Below, piece by piece: positions 9,609-21,960 of a stretch of 64,000 nucleotides of DNA. The position numbers and the translations under genes were made by a program. The stretch covers positions 372,001 through 436,000 of the forward strand of contig NZ_JAFFJU010000001.1 in NCBI RefSeq assembly GCF_016924655.1, in the 5' to 3' direction. Below the pieces are notes generated by a model. It searched no databases. It was not told where the DNA came from and was given only the letters and a program-made list of their open reading frames with translations. The DNA is from Sphingomonas arenae (GTDB taxonomy: Bacteria > Pseudomonadota > Alphaproteobacteria > Sphingomonadales > Sphingomonadaceae). Position 1 is the first letter of the stretch, and every line of letters starts with the position of its first letter.

Positions 9609-9929
9609 TTAGATCCCGCTCGTGATGTCGATCGGATCCTGGCCCGGAGCCAGGGTCACGATGGCCTTCTTGGCGTCCGACCGCTGGTAGGGCGTGCCCT
9701 TCCACTTCTTGGTCTTGCCCTTGCTGACGATCGTGTTGACGCTGGCCACCTTGCGGTTGAACAGCGCTTCCACGGCCGCCTTGATCTCCGGCTTGGACGC
9801 GGTCCCGGCGACCTTGAAGACGACCGCATTCTGCTCGGAGAGCATGGTCGACTTCTCGGTGATGTGCGGCGCCAGAATGACGTCGTAGTGGCGGTTGTCG
9901 ACCGCCGCGTTGGTCGGCTTCTTAGCCAT
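9609..9929 (-). CDS. rplW: 50S ribosomal protein L23
   Basis: Sits at the peptide exit and docks trigger factor and signal recognition particle. The 106-residue product starts [20 protein letters not shown] and contains [40 protein letters not shown] and [16 protein letters not shown]. The open frame extends 42 codons upstream into rplD, but the MAKK start, overlapping the rplD stop by 8 bases (ATGGCTAA), is the family start. Confidence 0.97.
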   Translation of the reverse strand: MAKKPTNAAVDNRHYDVILAPHITEKSTMLSEQNAVVFKVAGTASKPEIKAAVEALFNRKVASVNTIVSKGKTKKWKGTPYQRSDAKKAIVTLAPGQDPIDITSGI

Positions 9930-10548
9930 GGAAGCGAGCCTCCAGCTTCTCAACGGCTGCGCGGGTGAGAACCAGCGTGTCGTGCCGCATGATGTCGTAA
10001 ACGTTGGCACCGACCGCCGGAAGGAGGTTGATGCTGCCCAGGTTCGACGAAGCACGAGCGAACGAAACGTTCAGCGCATCCCCATCGATCACGAGCGCAG
10101 TCTTGCCAAAGCCGAGCTTGGCCAACCGCTCCTGCAGCGCCTTGGTCTTCCCCTCGGGCACATCCAGGCTGTCGAGCACGATGAGGTTGCCCGCCTGAGC
10201 CTTGGACGACAGCGCCATCTTGAGGCCAAGCTGACGAACCTTCTTGTTCAGCGAGGCGCTGAACACCCGGGCGCGGGCGCCATGGGCCTTGCCGCCGCCG
10301 ATGAAGATCGGAGCACGACGATCGCCGTGACGAGCGGTACCGCCGCCCTTCTGACGACCGAACTTCTTGCCGGTGCGGGCAACGTCCGAACGCTCGCGGG
10401 TGGCGCGCGCCGGAGCGCGGCGGTTCACCAGCTGCCAGGTAACGACGCGGTGCAGGATGTCGGCGCGGGGCTCGACGCCGAACACGGCATCGTTGAGCTC
10501 CAGATCGCCGCCAGCCTGTGCGTCGAGGGTCTGAACAGGGACCTTCAT
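9922..10548 (-). CDS. rplD: 50S ribosomal protein L4
   Basis: Lines the exit tunnel; in E. coli it also represses the S10 operon by acting on its leader, which cannot be shown here. The 208-residue product starts [20 protein letters not shown] and carries the RNA-binding loop with [20 protein letters not shown] and [20 protein letters not shown]. It starts 3 bases after the rplC stop and overlaps rplW by 8 bases. Confidence 0.97.
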   Translation of the reverse strand: MKVPVQTLDAQAGGDLELNDAVFGVEPRADILHRVVTWQLVNRRAPARATRERSDVARTGKKFGRQKGGGTARHGDRRAPIFIGGGKAHGARARVFSASLNKKVRQLGLKMALSSKAQAGNLIVLDSLDVPEGKTKALQERLAKLGFGKTALVIDGDALNVSFARASSNLGSINLLPAVGANVYDIMRHDTLVLTRAAVEKLEARFHG

Positions 10549-10551
10549 CGC

Positions 10552-11307
10552 TTAGCCTTCCGTGCTCTCGTCGGCAGCCGGCGCGGTGTCCGCGGCAGGC
10601 GCTTCCGAAGCGTTGTTGTTCTGGGCGGCGGCAACCTGCTTGAGGCCCGCCGGATAAGGCGCGGTGTCGCTGCGAGCGACCTTGACCGCGTCGAACACCG
10701 TCAGCCAGCCGCCCTTGTGGCCCGGGACCGAGCCCTTGACGAACAGCAGGCCCCGCTCCGCGTCCGTACGGACGATCTCGAGGTTCTGCTGCGTGCGGTT
10801 ACGGGCGCCCATGTGACCGGCCATCTTCTTGTTCTTGAAGACGCGGCCCGGATCCTGACGGTTACCCGTCGAACCGTGCGAGCGGTGCGACACCGACACG
10901 CCGTGAGTGGCGCGCAGACCGCCGAAACCCCAGCGCTTCATGGCGCCGGCGAAGCCCTTGCCCTGCGTCACGCCGGAAATGTCGACCAGCTGGCCGGCAA
11001 CGAAGTGATCAGCCGAGATTTCCGCGCCGACGTCGAGGAGCGCGTCCTCGGCGACACGGAATTCGACGACCTTGGCCTTCGGCTCGACTTCGGCCTTGCC
11101 GAAGGCGCCACGCTGCGGCTTGGCGACATTCTTCGCCTTGGCCGCGCCAGCGCCGAGCTGAACGGCAGTATATCCATCACGATCGGCCTCGCGGCGGCCG
11201 ACGACCTGAACGCCGTCCAGCTGCAGAACGGTGACCGGCACGTGCCGACCGTCTGCCTGGAACAGGCGGGTCATACCCACTTTCTTCGCGATCACGCCGG
11301 TGCGCAT
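10552..11307 (-). CDS. rplC: 50S ribosomal protein L3
   Basis: Early-assembly protein next to the peptidyl-transferase centre. The 251-residue product starts [20 protein letters not shown]. It contains [19 protein letters not shown] and [20 protein letters not shown]; the glutamine in GNRQDPG is the position that PrmB methylates in E. coli L3. A low-complexity tail ([20 protein letters not shown]) extends the C-terminus beyond the usual ~210 residues. The upstream extension of the frame is rejected in favour of the conserved MRTGVIAKK start. A 205-base gap with a strong hairpin separates it from rpsJ. Confidence 0.97.
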   Translation of the reverse strand: MRTGVIAKKVGMTRLFQADGRHVPVTVLQLDGVQVVGRREADRDGYTAVQLGAGAAKAKNVAKPQRGAFGKAEVEPKAKVVEFRVAEDALLDVGAEISADHFVAGQLVDISGVTQGKGFAGAMKRWGFGGLRATHGVSVSHRSHGSTGNRQDPGRVFKNKKMAGHMGARNRTQQNLEIVRTDAERGLLFVKGSVPGHKGGWLTVFDAVKVARSDTAPYPAGLKQVAAAQNNNASEAPAADTAPAADESTEG

Positions 11308-11376
11308 GATCCACACTCCCTTACAGAGGCCCGCCACCTCACGATGACGGGCATGCAGCCCAGTGAATGATGCGAG

Positions 11377-11416
11377 CCCCCGCCGGGCTATTCTCGCCAG
11401 AAGCGAGAAGCGGGGG
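11377..11416 (-). promoter_or_regulatory. Two-part hairpin in the rpsJ-rplC leader
   Basis: Read on the minus strand, CCCCCGC pairs with GCGGGGG and, inside it, TTCTCGC pairs with GCGAGAA around a 5-base loop (TTCTG), with a 7-base one-sided bulge (TAGCCCG). It lies in the 205-base gap between rpsJ (stop 11513) and rplC (start 11307). No run of U follows it, so it is not a standard intrinsic terminator. By analogy with E. coli, where ribosomal operon leaders are folded and bound by a product protein, it may be a regulatory or processing element; this is inference only. Confidence 0.55.
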
Positions 11417-11512
11417 ACGCAGACCGGGTGGTCCGAAGACCGCCCGCGGTATCCCTTGTTCGTTGCTCAGCAGGATCGCTGGAAGAGCGATTCAACCGCT
11501 GCGCACAGGCCC

Positions 11513-11824
11513 TTAGGCCAGTTTGATCTCCACGTCTACACCCGCGGCGAGATCCAGTTTCATCAATGCGTCGACGGTCTGCGGCGTCGGCTGAACGATG
11601 TCGAGCAGCCGCTTGTAGGTGCGCACCTCGAACTGCTCACGCGACTTCTTGTCGACGTGCGGCGAGCGGTTCACCGTGAACTTCTCGATGCGCGTCGGCA
11701 GCGGAATGGGACCGCGGATCAGAGCGCCAGTGCGACGGGCCGTATCGGCGATGTCACCAGTGGCCTGATCGAGCACACGGTGATCGAAGGCTTTGAGGCG
11801 AATCCGAATGTTCTGCGTTTCCAT
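11513..11824 (-). CDS. rpsJ: 30S ribosomal protein S10
   Basis: Protein of the 30S head; in several bacteria it also works in transcription antitermination as NusE. The 103-residue product starts [20 protein letters not shown] and contains [20 protein letters not shown] and the signature [21 protein letters not shown] start two codons upstream (GTG-type context, MD-) is possible, but [10 protein letters not shown] matches the family. It is isolated by 160 bases from tuf and 205 bases from rplC. Confidence 0.97.
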   Translation of the reverse strand: METQNIRIRLKAFDHRVLDQATGDIADTARRTGALIRGPIPLPTRIEKFTVNRSPHVDKKSREQFEVRTYKRLLDIVQPTPQTVDALMKLDLAAGVDVEIKLA

Positions 11825-11889
11825 GTCCACTACCGATGCGAAAGAGCCAAACCTCCAATCGTCTAGAAACGGAGGCCTCTACTAAAAGG

Positions 11890-11929
11890 CAAGCGCGACG
11901 CTGGCTGTTCAGCCGGCACGCCGCGCTTG
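11890..11929 (-). promoter_or_regulatory. Hairpin in the tuf-rpsJ gap
   Basis: CAAGCGCG and CGCGCTTG pair perfectly (8 bp) with an inner stem GGCT/AGCC around a GAAC loop. On the minus strand it follows the tuf stop and is followed by CCTTTTAGTAG, a poor U-tract, so it could be a weak terminator or attenuator after tuf, or an mRNA-stabilising 3' structure. Position: 56 bases beyond the tuf stop and about 65 bases before rpsJ. Confidence 0.5.
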
Positions 11930-11984
11930 ACCAAAACTGAAGCGAGCCGCGAATCCCCAAAGGGTCGCCGCGGCCCGCCCTATA

Positions 11985-13175
<1,191 letters not shown>

Positions 13176-13247
13176 TTTACGCCTCTTCTTGGGTTCAAAC
13201 TGGGCGGCCCGCCCAATGCGAGCGCGCCCTTAGCGTCAAAAAAGTGA

Positions 13248-15341
<2,094 letters not shown>

Positions 15342-15407
15342 GGTCGTCAGTTCCTTAGCAATGTGGGGAGCCGACAGCGCCGGCTCCGCACGATATAGGT
15401 ATGAAAG

Positions 15408-15878
15408 TTACCAGCGGTAGTGGCTGAAGGCGCGGTTCGCTTCGGCCATGCGGTGGGTGTCTTCGCGCTTCTTCACCGCATTGCCGCGATTCTGTGAGGC
15501 ATCCATCAGCTCACCCGACAGCCGGCCGGCCATGGTCTTCTCCGACCGGGCACGCGCCGCCGAGATCAGCCAGCGGATCGCCAGGGCCTGGGCGCGAACG
15601 TCACGCACCTCGACCGGCACCTGGTAGGTCGCGCCACCGACACGGCGGCTGCGAACCTCGATCCCCGGCTTCACGTTGTTCAGTGCATCGTGGAAGACCT
15701 GCAGCGGGTCCTTCTTGAGACGGGCCTCGACGTTGTCCAGCGCACCGTAGACGATGAGCTCGGCAACCGACTTCTTGCCGTCCAGCATGACGCTGTTCAT
15801 GAACTTGGACAGGGTAACGTCCCCGAACTTCGGATCGGGAAGGATTTCGCGCTTTTCGGGGCGACGACGACGGGACAT
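15408..15878 (-). CDS. rpsG: 30S ribosomal protein S7
   Basis: Primary assembly protein of the 30S head, at the mRNA exit. In E. coli it also represses the str operon. The 156-residue product starts [20 protein letters not shown] and contains [40 protein letters not shown] and [20 protein letters not shown]. Length matches the common 156. It lies 63 bases after rpsL and 66 before fusA. Confidence 0.98.
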   Translation of the reverse strand: MSRRRRPEKREILPDPKFGDVTLSKFMNSVMLDGKKSVAELIVYGALDNVEARLKKDPLQVFHDALNNVKPGIEVRSRRVGGATYQVPVEVRDVRAQALAIRWLISAARARSEKTMAGRLSGELMDASQNRGNAVKKREDTHRMAEANRAFSHYRW

Positions 15879-15941
15879 AGGGTATTCCTTTCGACGAGCG
15901 GTGCGCCCGGCTCACGGGCCGGCGCAGCGACGCAAACCAGC

Positions 15942-16313
15942 TTACTTCGGACGCTTGGCGCCGTACTTGGAACGGCTCTGACGGCGGTCCTTGACACCCT
16001 GGGTGTCGAGCACGCCGCGCAGCACGTGGTAGCGGACACCCGGAAGGTCGCGCACACGGCCGCCGCGGATCAGCACGACGCTGTGCTCCTGGAGGTTGTG
16101 GCCTTCGCCGGGAATGTAGCTGATCACTTCGCGCTGGTTGGTCAGGCGGACCTTGGCCACCTTGCGCAGCGCCGAGTTCGGCTTCTTCGGGGTCGTCGTG
16201 TAGACACGGGTGCAGACGCCGCGCTTCTGCGGGTTCTGCTCCATCGCAGGGACCTTCGACTTGGCCTTCTGCGGTTCGCGACCCTTGCGGATCAGCTGGT
16301 TAATCGTCGGCAT
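15942..16313 (-). CDS. rpsL: 30S ribosomal protein S12 with arginine at position 88
   Basis: Decoding-centre protein and the classic target of streptomycin-resistance mutations. The 123-residue product starts [20 protein letters not shown] and contains [20 protein letters not shown], with lysines at 43 and 44 kept. The second hot-spot reads [13 protein letters not shown]: residue 88 is arginine (codon CGC) where E. coli and Mycobacterium have lysine. Asp89, the RimO methylthiolation site in E. coli, is present. It is the first gene of the ribosomal block. A GAAAGG-type ribosome site precedes ATG; the frame is open four codons further up (MKGF), which is not used. Confidence 0.98.
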   Translation of the reverse strand: MPTINQLIRKGREPQKAKSKVPAMEQNPQKRGVCTRVYTTTPKKPNSALRKVAKVRLTNQREVISYIPGEGHNLQEHSVVLIRGGRVRDLPGVRYHVLRGVLDTQGVKDRRQSRSKYGAKRPK

Positions 16314-16517
16314 GAAGCCCTTCACCTTTCAACTGCGGTTACTTTGCCCAACGCAAATGCGTGAACGCCGAAGCAGCCACTGGCCGCCCGGCCTTCACGT
16401 CGTTGAGCAATGTTCAGCTCTTGCCCGGCGCAGGGAACGAGGACGCAGCCCCGCGCGGACGAGCGGCCCCTTACAGGGCCCTGCGCGAGCGGTCAACGGG
16501 CGAAGGGGTCCAATCCG

Positions 16518-16922
16518 CTACTCCGTGGTCTTGCCGTCCCATTCGTCATTGTCGTGGTCGCGCTCGGCCTGCGCCTTGTCCTTGTGAACCGTCTTGTCCT
16601 TGTGTTCGGGCGGCCCGTACAGTGTGTAGAACTGCAGCGGCTCGTCGCTGGTGTTCCTGACGTTGTGACGCGCGCCCGCGGGGACGATGACTGCGAAGTC
16701 GTCCTCGACCTTGTTCTCCTTGCCGTCGATGACGACCACACCCTCGCCTTCTTCGAACCGGAAGAACTGGTCGCGATCGTCGTGGACCTCCTCACCGATC
16801 TCCTCCCCCGGCGCGAGGCTCATCAGGACCAGTTGCAGGTGCTCTCCGGTATATAGCACTCGCCGGAAATCGCTGTTCGCGATCGTGGCTTCGTTGATGT
16901 CGTTGCAATATCCGCGCTTCAT
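16518..16922 (-). CDS. Cupin-domain protein
   Basis: A single-domain cupin of 134 residues (cupin_2 type). The fold signature is seen as the two blocks GEEIGEEVHDDRDQFFRFEE (first metal-ligand motif with H, D/Q and E) and FAVIVPAGARHNVRNTSDEP (second motif with H). The C-terminal tail is very charged (PPEHKDKTVHKDKAQAERDH) and likely disordered. Such proteins are small metal-binding enzymes or binding proteins; the substrate is unknown. It is 15 bases downstream of the DUF4142 lipoprotein gene on the same strand, so co-transcription is likely. It lies just outside the rpsL promoter region. Confidence 0.85.
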   Translation of the reverse strand: MKRGYCNDINEATIANSDFRRVLYTGEHLQLVLMSLAPGEEIGEEVHDDRDQFFRFEEGEGVVVIDGKENKVEDDFAVIVPAGARHNVRNTSDEPLQFYTLYGPPEHKDKTVHKDKAQAERDHDNDEWDGKTTE

Positions 16923-16937
16923 CCCGGCTTCTCCGTT

Positions 16938-17534
16938 CTAGCGACCTTGGTTGAACTCGTTGAGGTGCTTCTGGACCGTTCCCGTGGCCTTGGCCGCATG
17001 GTCCTTCAGTGGTCCGGGCTCCGCCGTTGCCAGATAGCCGTTCAGGATAGCCAGGGTCTGCTGGTGGGACGCAGTCTGCTCGGCCATCCAGCGCCGGTCG
17101 AACTCCTCTCCGCTCAGGCCCCCCAGCTGCTGGAGCTTGGCCTGGAGATCCGCCGGAAGAGCGGTTGGTGGCGCCACCGGCGGGTTGGAGCGGGCCAGCA
17201 ACGCCTTGAGCTCCTCGCTCGACTTGCTGTGCTCCTCCACGAGCATCTCGCCGAAGCCCTTAACCTGCGCCGACTGCCCTTTCTCCTGGGCGAGCTTCCC
17301 CGCCTCGATCTCGAACAGGTCGCTCGCTGCAAGCGCCGTCACGAACTGCGCCGGCGACTGCGGGTCAGGCGTGGGAGCGGCGGCCGCACCGAGGTTCTCA
17401 ACGCCAGGCTCGTCCGGTCCTCCGTCCGGCGTCCCCGCGACATTGTTGCTGACGGTCGTGCCAGGCTGTTGGCAGCCGGTCAGTCCGAGGGTCAGCCCCA
17501 ACGTGCTGCCCAGCACCAGGAGTGCCTTCCTCAT
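16938..17534 (-). CDS. DUF4142 lipoprotein
   Basis: Predicted exported lipoprotein of 198 residues. The N-terminus MRKALLVLGSTLGLTLGL ends in the lipobox LTGC, after which a Gly/Pro/Asn-rich linker leads into a helical DUF4142 domain (FVTALAASDLFEIEAGKLAQ, VKGFGEMLVEEHSKSSEELK, ASHQQTLAILNGYLATAEPG). DUF4142 proteins are ferritin-like four-helix bundles, usually in the periplasm and often linked to stress; the exact role is unknown. ATG at 17534 is chosen because it begins the signal peptide; the frame is open 8 codons further upstream. Confidence 0.85.
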   Translation of the reverse strand: MRKALLVLGSTLGLTLGLTGCQQPGTTVSNNVAGTPDGGPDEPGVENLGAAAAPTPDPQSPAQFVTALAASDLFEIEAGKLAQEKGQSAQVKGFGEMLVEEHSKSSEELKALLARSNPPVAPPTALPADLQAKLQQLGGLSGEEFDRRWMAEQTASHQQTLAILNGYLATAEPGPLKDHAAKATGTVQKHLNEFNQGR

Positions 17535-17609
17535 CCGATGTCCTCCACGCCGCGACAATACGGCTCGTGCGAGGAATGCGCCGGCTCTCCTGACGTTCCC
17601 GAAGAGCGA

Positions 17610-18911
17610 TCAGCGGTTGATCGGAGGCGCCTTAACCAGGGTGCCGCCCTTGATCACCGCGTCCACATTGGCAAGCACGGACACGTCCCGGAGGGGATCA
17701 CCCGAGACCGCGACCAGGTCGCCATACCGACCCACCGCGATGGCGCCGAGGTCCCGCTCACGCCCCAATGCTTCGGCCGCGTTGCGGGTGGCCGCCTGGA
17801 TCGCCTGGAGCGGGGTCATCCCATATTGCACCATGGTGCCGAACTGGCGACCCACCTGGCCATGCGGCATCACGCCAGCGTCAGATCCGAACACCATCCG
17901 CACGCCAGCGCGGTGCGCCTTGCGAAAGTTGTCCCGCTGGATCTGGGCGACTTCCCGATCCTTACGCAGATTGTCCTCGAGCACGCCGTTCTTCTTGCCC
18001 TCGGCCTGGGTGTAGTCGGTGTTGTAGATGTCCATCGAGAACCAGACCGGCTGCTTGCGCTGCACGGCCAACCGGATGCCCTCGTCGTCCACCAGGCTGA
18101 CATGCTCGATCGTGTCGATGCCAGCGCGGATCGCGGCCTTGATGCCCTCCGCGCCGTGAGCGTGCGACGCTACCCGAAGTCCCCACATGTGCGCTTCGTC
18201 GGCGACGGCGCGCAGCTCGCCCTCCGACATCTGCTGCTGGCCCGGTTCAGTGTTGCGGGAGAACACCCCTCCCGTGGCGCAGACCTTGATGACCTCCGCG
18301 CCATACTTGCGCTCCCGGCGGACCTTGTAGCGGAACTCCTCCGGCGTATCGGCGACGCCTTCTTCCTTCTCGGGCTTTTCCATGCTGGGCGGATAGAAGG
18401 TGCTGTCGCAGTGACCGCCCGTGACACCCAGCGCATTGCCCGCCGGCACAATCCGCGGTCCCACTGTGTAGCCGTTATCGATTGCCTGCTTCAGCCCGAT
18501 GTCGTTGCGGTTCTGGGAACCGACGTTGCGCACCGTCGTGAAGCCCGCATTGAGCATCGCCTGTGCATTGCCGACCGCGGTCATGCCAAAGAAGCTGTCC
18601 GTGAACTCCAGCCCGCGGTAGCCGCCGATATCTGCCGGGCTGTCGAGGTGAACGTGCATGTCGATGAACCCAGGCAGCAGGGTGCGTCCGGGCAGCGCGA
18701 TGTGCCGGACGTCACTGCCCCAGCGCACCGTCCGCGCATCCGCAATGCTGGTGATCCGACCGTCGTCACCGATGAAGACTGCGGGGTTGTCCACCACCTT
18801 TCCGGTCAGCACGTCGACCATCCGGTCGGCAGTCACCACGACCTGCTCGGCAGCGGCCGGAGCGGAAGTGAGGCAAAGGGCGGCGACGGCGGCTAGGAGG
18901 AGCATCTTCAT
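17610..18911 (-). CDS. Exported amidohydrolase (imidazolonepropionase/Xaa-Pro dipeptidase-like)
   Basis: Metal-dependent hydrolase of the amidohydrolase superfamily, 433 residues, with a signal peptide (MKMLLLAAVAALCLTSAPAA, cleavage after AAA). The active-site set is complete: HxH at 86 and 88 (GFIDMHVH), a likely carboxylated lysine at 209 (AEVIKVCATGG), histidines at about 250 (SHAHG) and 270 (TIEHVSL), and Asp344 (FGSDAG). This subgroup acts on dipeptides or other amide bonds in the periplasm; the real substrate is not known. It stands divergent from the membrane protein at 19028. No terminator is evident after it. Confidence 0.85.
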   Translation of the reverse strand: MKMLLLAAVAALCLTSAPAAAEQVVVTADRMVDVLTGKVVDNPAVFIGDDGRITSIADARTVRWGSDVRHIALPGRTLLPGFIDMHVHLDSPADIGGYRGLEFTDSFFGMTAVGNAQAMLNAGFTTVRNVGSQNRNDIGLKQAIDNGYTVGPRIVPAGNALGVTGGHCDSTFYPPSMEKPEKEEGVADTPEEFRYKVRRERKYGAEVIKVCATGGVFSRNTEPGQQQMSEGELRAVADEAHMWGLRVASHAHGAEGIKAAIRAGIDTIEHVSLVDDEGIRLAVQRKQPVWFSMDIYNTDYTQAEGKKNGVLEDNLRKDREVAQIQRDNFRKAHRAGVRMVFGSDAGVMPHGQVGRQFGTMVQYGMTPLQAIQAATRNAAEALGRERDLGAIAVGRYGDLVAVSGDPLRDVSVLANVDAVIKGGTLVKAPPINR

Positions 18912-19027
18912 GGCCGCGATTTCTGTGGCACTTCGGCCACCCGCGCAAGGGCCGATTGACAGCCCTTGGCTTAGCCGTCCCTTAGGTTAAGCCTGTCACA
19001 GCGGCCCGGGGGACATTCGCTGCACAT

Positions 19028-20566
19028 ATGACAGCCACGATCAGCCAGGTTACGTTCGAACATGCGGTTACGAGCAGCGGAGGTCGGCTGGCGCTACTGA
19101 CCGCCCGGCCAGAGATTACCGCCTTCGCGGCTCTCGTAGTCTGGGTTGCTGTTTTCTGGAACGGCCCGCTCATCAACGACGTGGGCTGGCAGCTCTGGAT
19201 CGGGCGGCAGATCAACAGCGGCTCACGCCTGTATGTCGACATCCTGGAACTGAACCCGCCACTCTGGTTCTGGTTCGGGGCGCTGATCGAGCGGACGACC
19301 GATGCGACCGGCGTGACCGGTGCGAGATCGCTGACGGTGGCTCTCGCGCTTCTCGCGGGAGCGGGGGTTCTTCTTTGCCGTCGGTTGTTGCCGGACCGCG
19401 CGCAGCGACTTGCATTGTGCGGCGCGCTGGTCCTCACCCTCTTCCTGACCAGCCCATTCGCGCTTGGACAGCGTGAGCAGCTGACCGCCGTCACCATCCT
19501 CCCCTACCTCGCCCTTGTCTCCGCGCGTGCGGAGGGTCGACGGATCAAGGCCCCGCCGGCGATCGCGGTGGCGCTGTTCGCGGCCGTCGGGCTAGCGCTG
19601 AAGCACTACTTCGCCCTTGCCCCGTTGGCGCTGGAGGTGTGGCTGCTCTGGCGGACAAGGCGGTGGTCGCTTCGGCCGGAATTTGTGACTCTCGTGCTTG
19701 CGGGAGTGGGCTACCTTGGGTCGATCGCGCTGTTCACCCCCGCTTACTTGACCACCATGGTCCCACTGCTGCGTACCGCGTACGGGGGTTACAACCAGCC
19801 GCTGCCGATCCAGCTGAGGGAGCCCGCGCTGTTCGCCGCACTGTTCACCGCCGGCGTGCTGATCTTGCGGGACCAGAAACGGCCACCGCTAGCCGGTGCA
19901 GCAATCGTTGCGACCGCAGCGTTCACGATCGGCTACTTTCTGCAGGCGAAGGCTTTCGCGTATCACGCCGTGCCCCTGCTCGCGACAACCCTGGTTGCCC
20001 TTCTCCTCGGCTTGTTCACAGCCGGAAATGCCAAGCAGCCACTCATCGGAAAATTGCTCGGCCTACTAGCCTCCGGATGCGCGCTGGCGGTTCCGTTTGC
20101 CGCAGGAGCAGCAAGGTACGACCAGGCAGCGGGACGAGCCACCGCAGCCCTGCCCCATGGTTCCGCGATCACTGCTCTGACCGCAAGCGGCGTCACGGTA
20201 TGGCCGCTTGTTCAGGAACGCGGCTTTCGCTGGCACTCGCCGCACATGATGCTCTGGATGCTGGCGCCCGCCTGGTCCGAGCGGCAGGACGGCAGGATCG
20301 ATCCGGCGCTGGAACAGCTGGCCGCGACGACCCGGCGGCAGGCCGCGCTCGAGATCGCCTGCAAACGGCCGGCCATGGTGCTCGTAGACCGCCGCTACGA
20401 CAGCATTGTCCCGGAGGGCAGTGTGTTTCGCTTCTTCGTGGGGGACCCAGTGTTCCGCACGGCAATCCGCAACTACGAACCCGCACCCGATGCCGACTAC
20501 TTGCAGGTGTTCCGCCGTCGCGGGGGCGATGGCGCGCCGCCTCAGATGTGCAGCACGCGCTCGTAG
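19028..20566 (+). CDS. Multi-pass membrane protein, GT-C-like glycosyltransferase candidate
   Basis: A 512-residue protein with about ten hydrophobic segments (for example ITAFAALVVWVAVFWNGPL, LTVALALLAGAGVLLC, LPYLALVSARAE) and a soluble C-terminal part from about residue 375. The first outer loop has NDVGWQLWIGRQINSGSRLY, an acidic residue placed as in GT-C glycosyltransferases that use lipid-linked sugars, but I cannot name a family. The last 25 bases overlap the 3' end of lpd on the other strand. It could build a surface glycan or modify a lipid. Confidence in the gene is high, in the function low. Confidence 0.8.
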   Translation: MTATISQVTFEHAVTSSGGRLALLTARPEITAFAALVVWVAVFWNGPLINDVGWQLWIGRQINSGSRLYVDILELNPPLWFWFGALIERTTDATGVTGARSLTVALALLAGAGVLLCRRLLPDRAQRLALCGALVLTLFLTSPFALGQREQLTAVTILPYLALVSARAEGRRIKAPPAIAVALFAAVGLALKHYFALAPLALEVWLLWRTRRWSLRPEFVTLVLAGVGYLGSIALFTPAYLTTMVPLLRTAYGGYNQPLPIQLREPALFAALFTAGVLILRDQKRPPLAGAAIVATAAFTIGYFLQAKAFAYHAVPLLATTLVALLLGLFTAGNAKQPLIGKLLGLLASGCALAVPFAAGAARYDQAAGRATAALPHGSAITALTASGVTVWPLVQERGFRWHSPHMMLWMLAPAWSERQDGRIDPALEQLAATTRRQAALEIACKRPAMVLVDRRYDSIVPEGSVFRFFVGDPVFRTAIRNYEPAPDADYLQVFRRRGGDGAPPQMCSTRS

Positions 20567-21960
20567 GCTGCCAGAACGCTTTCGTGCATCATCTCCGACA
20601 GCGTCGGGTGCGGATAAACGGTGTTGATGAAGTCCTCCTCCACCAGCTCCGCCGTCTTGCCGACCGTATAGCCCTGGATCAACTCCGTCACTTCGGCGCC
20701 GATCATGTGCGCGCCGAGCAACTCGCCGGTCTTGGCGTCGAACACCGTCTTGATGAAGCCCTCCGTCTCCCCGAGCGCAATCGCCTTGCCGTTGCCAATG
20801 AAGGGGAACTTGCCGACCCGGACCTCGTAGCCGGCCTCCTTGGCCTTGGCTTCGCTCAAGCCCACGGATGCGACCTGCGGATGGCAGTAAGTGCAGCCCG
20901 GGATGTTGCTCGCATCCATCGTGTGCGGGTGGACGTCGGCGTTGCCGAGCTCCTTGGCGATACTCTCGGCCGCGATGATGCCTTCGTGACTGGCCTTGTG
21001 TGCCAGCCACGGCGCGCCTGTAACGTCGCCGATCGCCCACACACCGGGCACATTCGTGCGGCCATAGGGATCGATCGTGATCCGGCCCTTCTCGACCACG
21101 ACACCGAGCTCCTCGAGCCCGATCCCCTCGATATTGTGGACAATGCCGACCGCAACGATGACGTGGCTGAAGCGCTTGTCCTCGACCGTGCCGTCCTTGG
21201 TCTTGATCTTCGCCGCGACGCCGTTCGCGTCGGCGGTGAGGCTCTCCACCCCGGCGGAGGTCAGGATGGTCATTCCCTGCTTGGTCAGAGATTTCTGCAG
21301 AAGTGCCGAGACCTCCGCATCCTCTGCGGGTACGATCCGGTCGAGCATCTCGACCACTGTCACCTTAGCGCCGCAGTCGTTGTAGAAGCACGCGAACTCG
21401 ATCCCGATCGCGCCGGACCCGATGACCAGAAGCTCGGCGGGCATCTCCTCCGGGACCATGGCGTGCCGATAGGTCCAGATGCGCTTGCCGTCTGCCTTGG
21501 CGAACGGAAGGTCCCGGGCCCGAGCGCCGGTAGCGACGATGATATGCTTCGCCTGGAGGTCCGCTGTCTTCCCGTCGTTGAGCGCGACGACCATCTTGCC
21601 CGTAGCTGTCAGCTTGCCGGTGCCCATGTAAACGGCGATCTTGTTCTTCTTCATCAGGCCGGTGACGCCCTGGTTGAGCTGCTTGGCGACCGCGCGGCTG
21701 CGGGCGACGATCTTGGGCAGGTCCGCCTTCACTTCGCCGCTATTCACTAGGCCGTAACTGTCCGCGTGCCTCATGTGGTGCAGCATCTCGCCGGAGCGGA
21801 GCAACGCCTTGGTTGGGATGCACCCCCAGTTAAGGCAGATGCCGCCGAGGTTCTCGCGCTCGACAATGGCGGTCTTGAGCCCAAGCTGGGCGCATCGGAT
21901 TGCCGCCACATAGCCGCCGGGTCCGGAACCGAGCACGATCACATCGAATTGGTCAGCCAT
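20542..21960 (-). CDS. lpd: Dihydrolipoyl dehydrogenase, E3 (pyruvate dehydrogenase-associated)
   Basis: Flavoprotein that reoxidises dihydrolipoamide on E2 using NAD+. The 472-residue product has the FAD-binding GSGPGGYVAA (11-20), the redox disulfide CLNWGC (Cys42, Cys47), the NAD-binding LVIGSGAIGIEFACF and the C-terminal interface motif HPHTMD/CTYCHPQVAS. It overlaps the preceding thioesterase gene by 8 bases and sits one gene downstream of pdhC-type E2, so it most likely serves pyruvate dehydrogenase. A second E3 gene lies at 47122-48513 in the TCA operon. It shares 25 bases with the opposing membrane-protein gene. Confidence 0.95.
   Translation of the reverse strand: MADQFDVIVLGSGPGGYVAAIRCAQLGLKTAIVERENLGGICLNWGCIPTKALLRSGEMLHHMRHADSYGLVNSGEVKADLPKIVARSRAVAKQLNQGVTGLMKKNKIAVYMGTGKLTATGKMVVALNDGKTADLQAKHIIVATGARARDLPFAKADGKRIWTYRHAMVPEEMPAELLVIGSGAIGIEFACFYNDCGAKVTVVEMLDRIVPAEDAEVSALLQKSLTKQGMTILTSAGVESLTADANGVAAKIKTKDGTVEDKRFSHVIVAVGIVHNIEGIGLEELGVVVEKGRITIDPYGRTNVPGVWAIGDVTGAPWLAHKASHEGIIAAESIAKELGNADVHPHTMDASNIPGCTYCHPQVASVGLSEAKAKEAGYEVRVGKFPFIGNGKAIALGETEGFIKTVFDAKTGELLGAHMIGAEVTELIQGYTVGKTAELVEEDFINTVYPHPTLSEMMHESVLAAYERVLHI

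Noticed and set aside
16465-16480. GGCCC/GGGCC stem upstream of rpsL
   Set aside because: Short, without U-tract, and not in a position that clearly ends a gene.
19639-21750. 703-residue plus-strand ORF
   Set aside because: Overlaps the membrane protein in another frame and is antisense to lpd; no recognisable domain.
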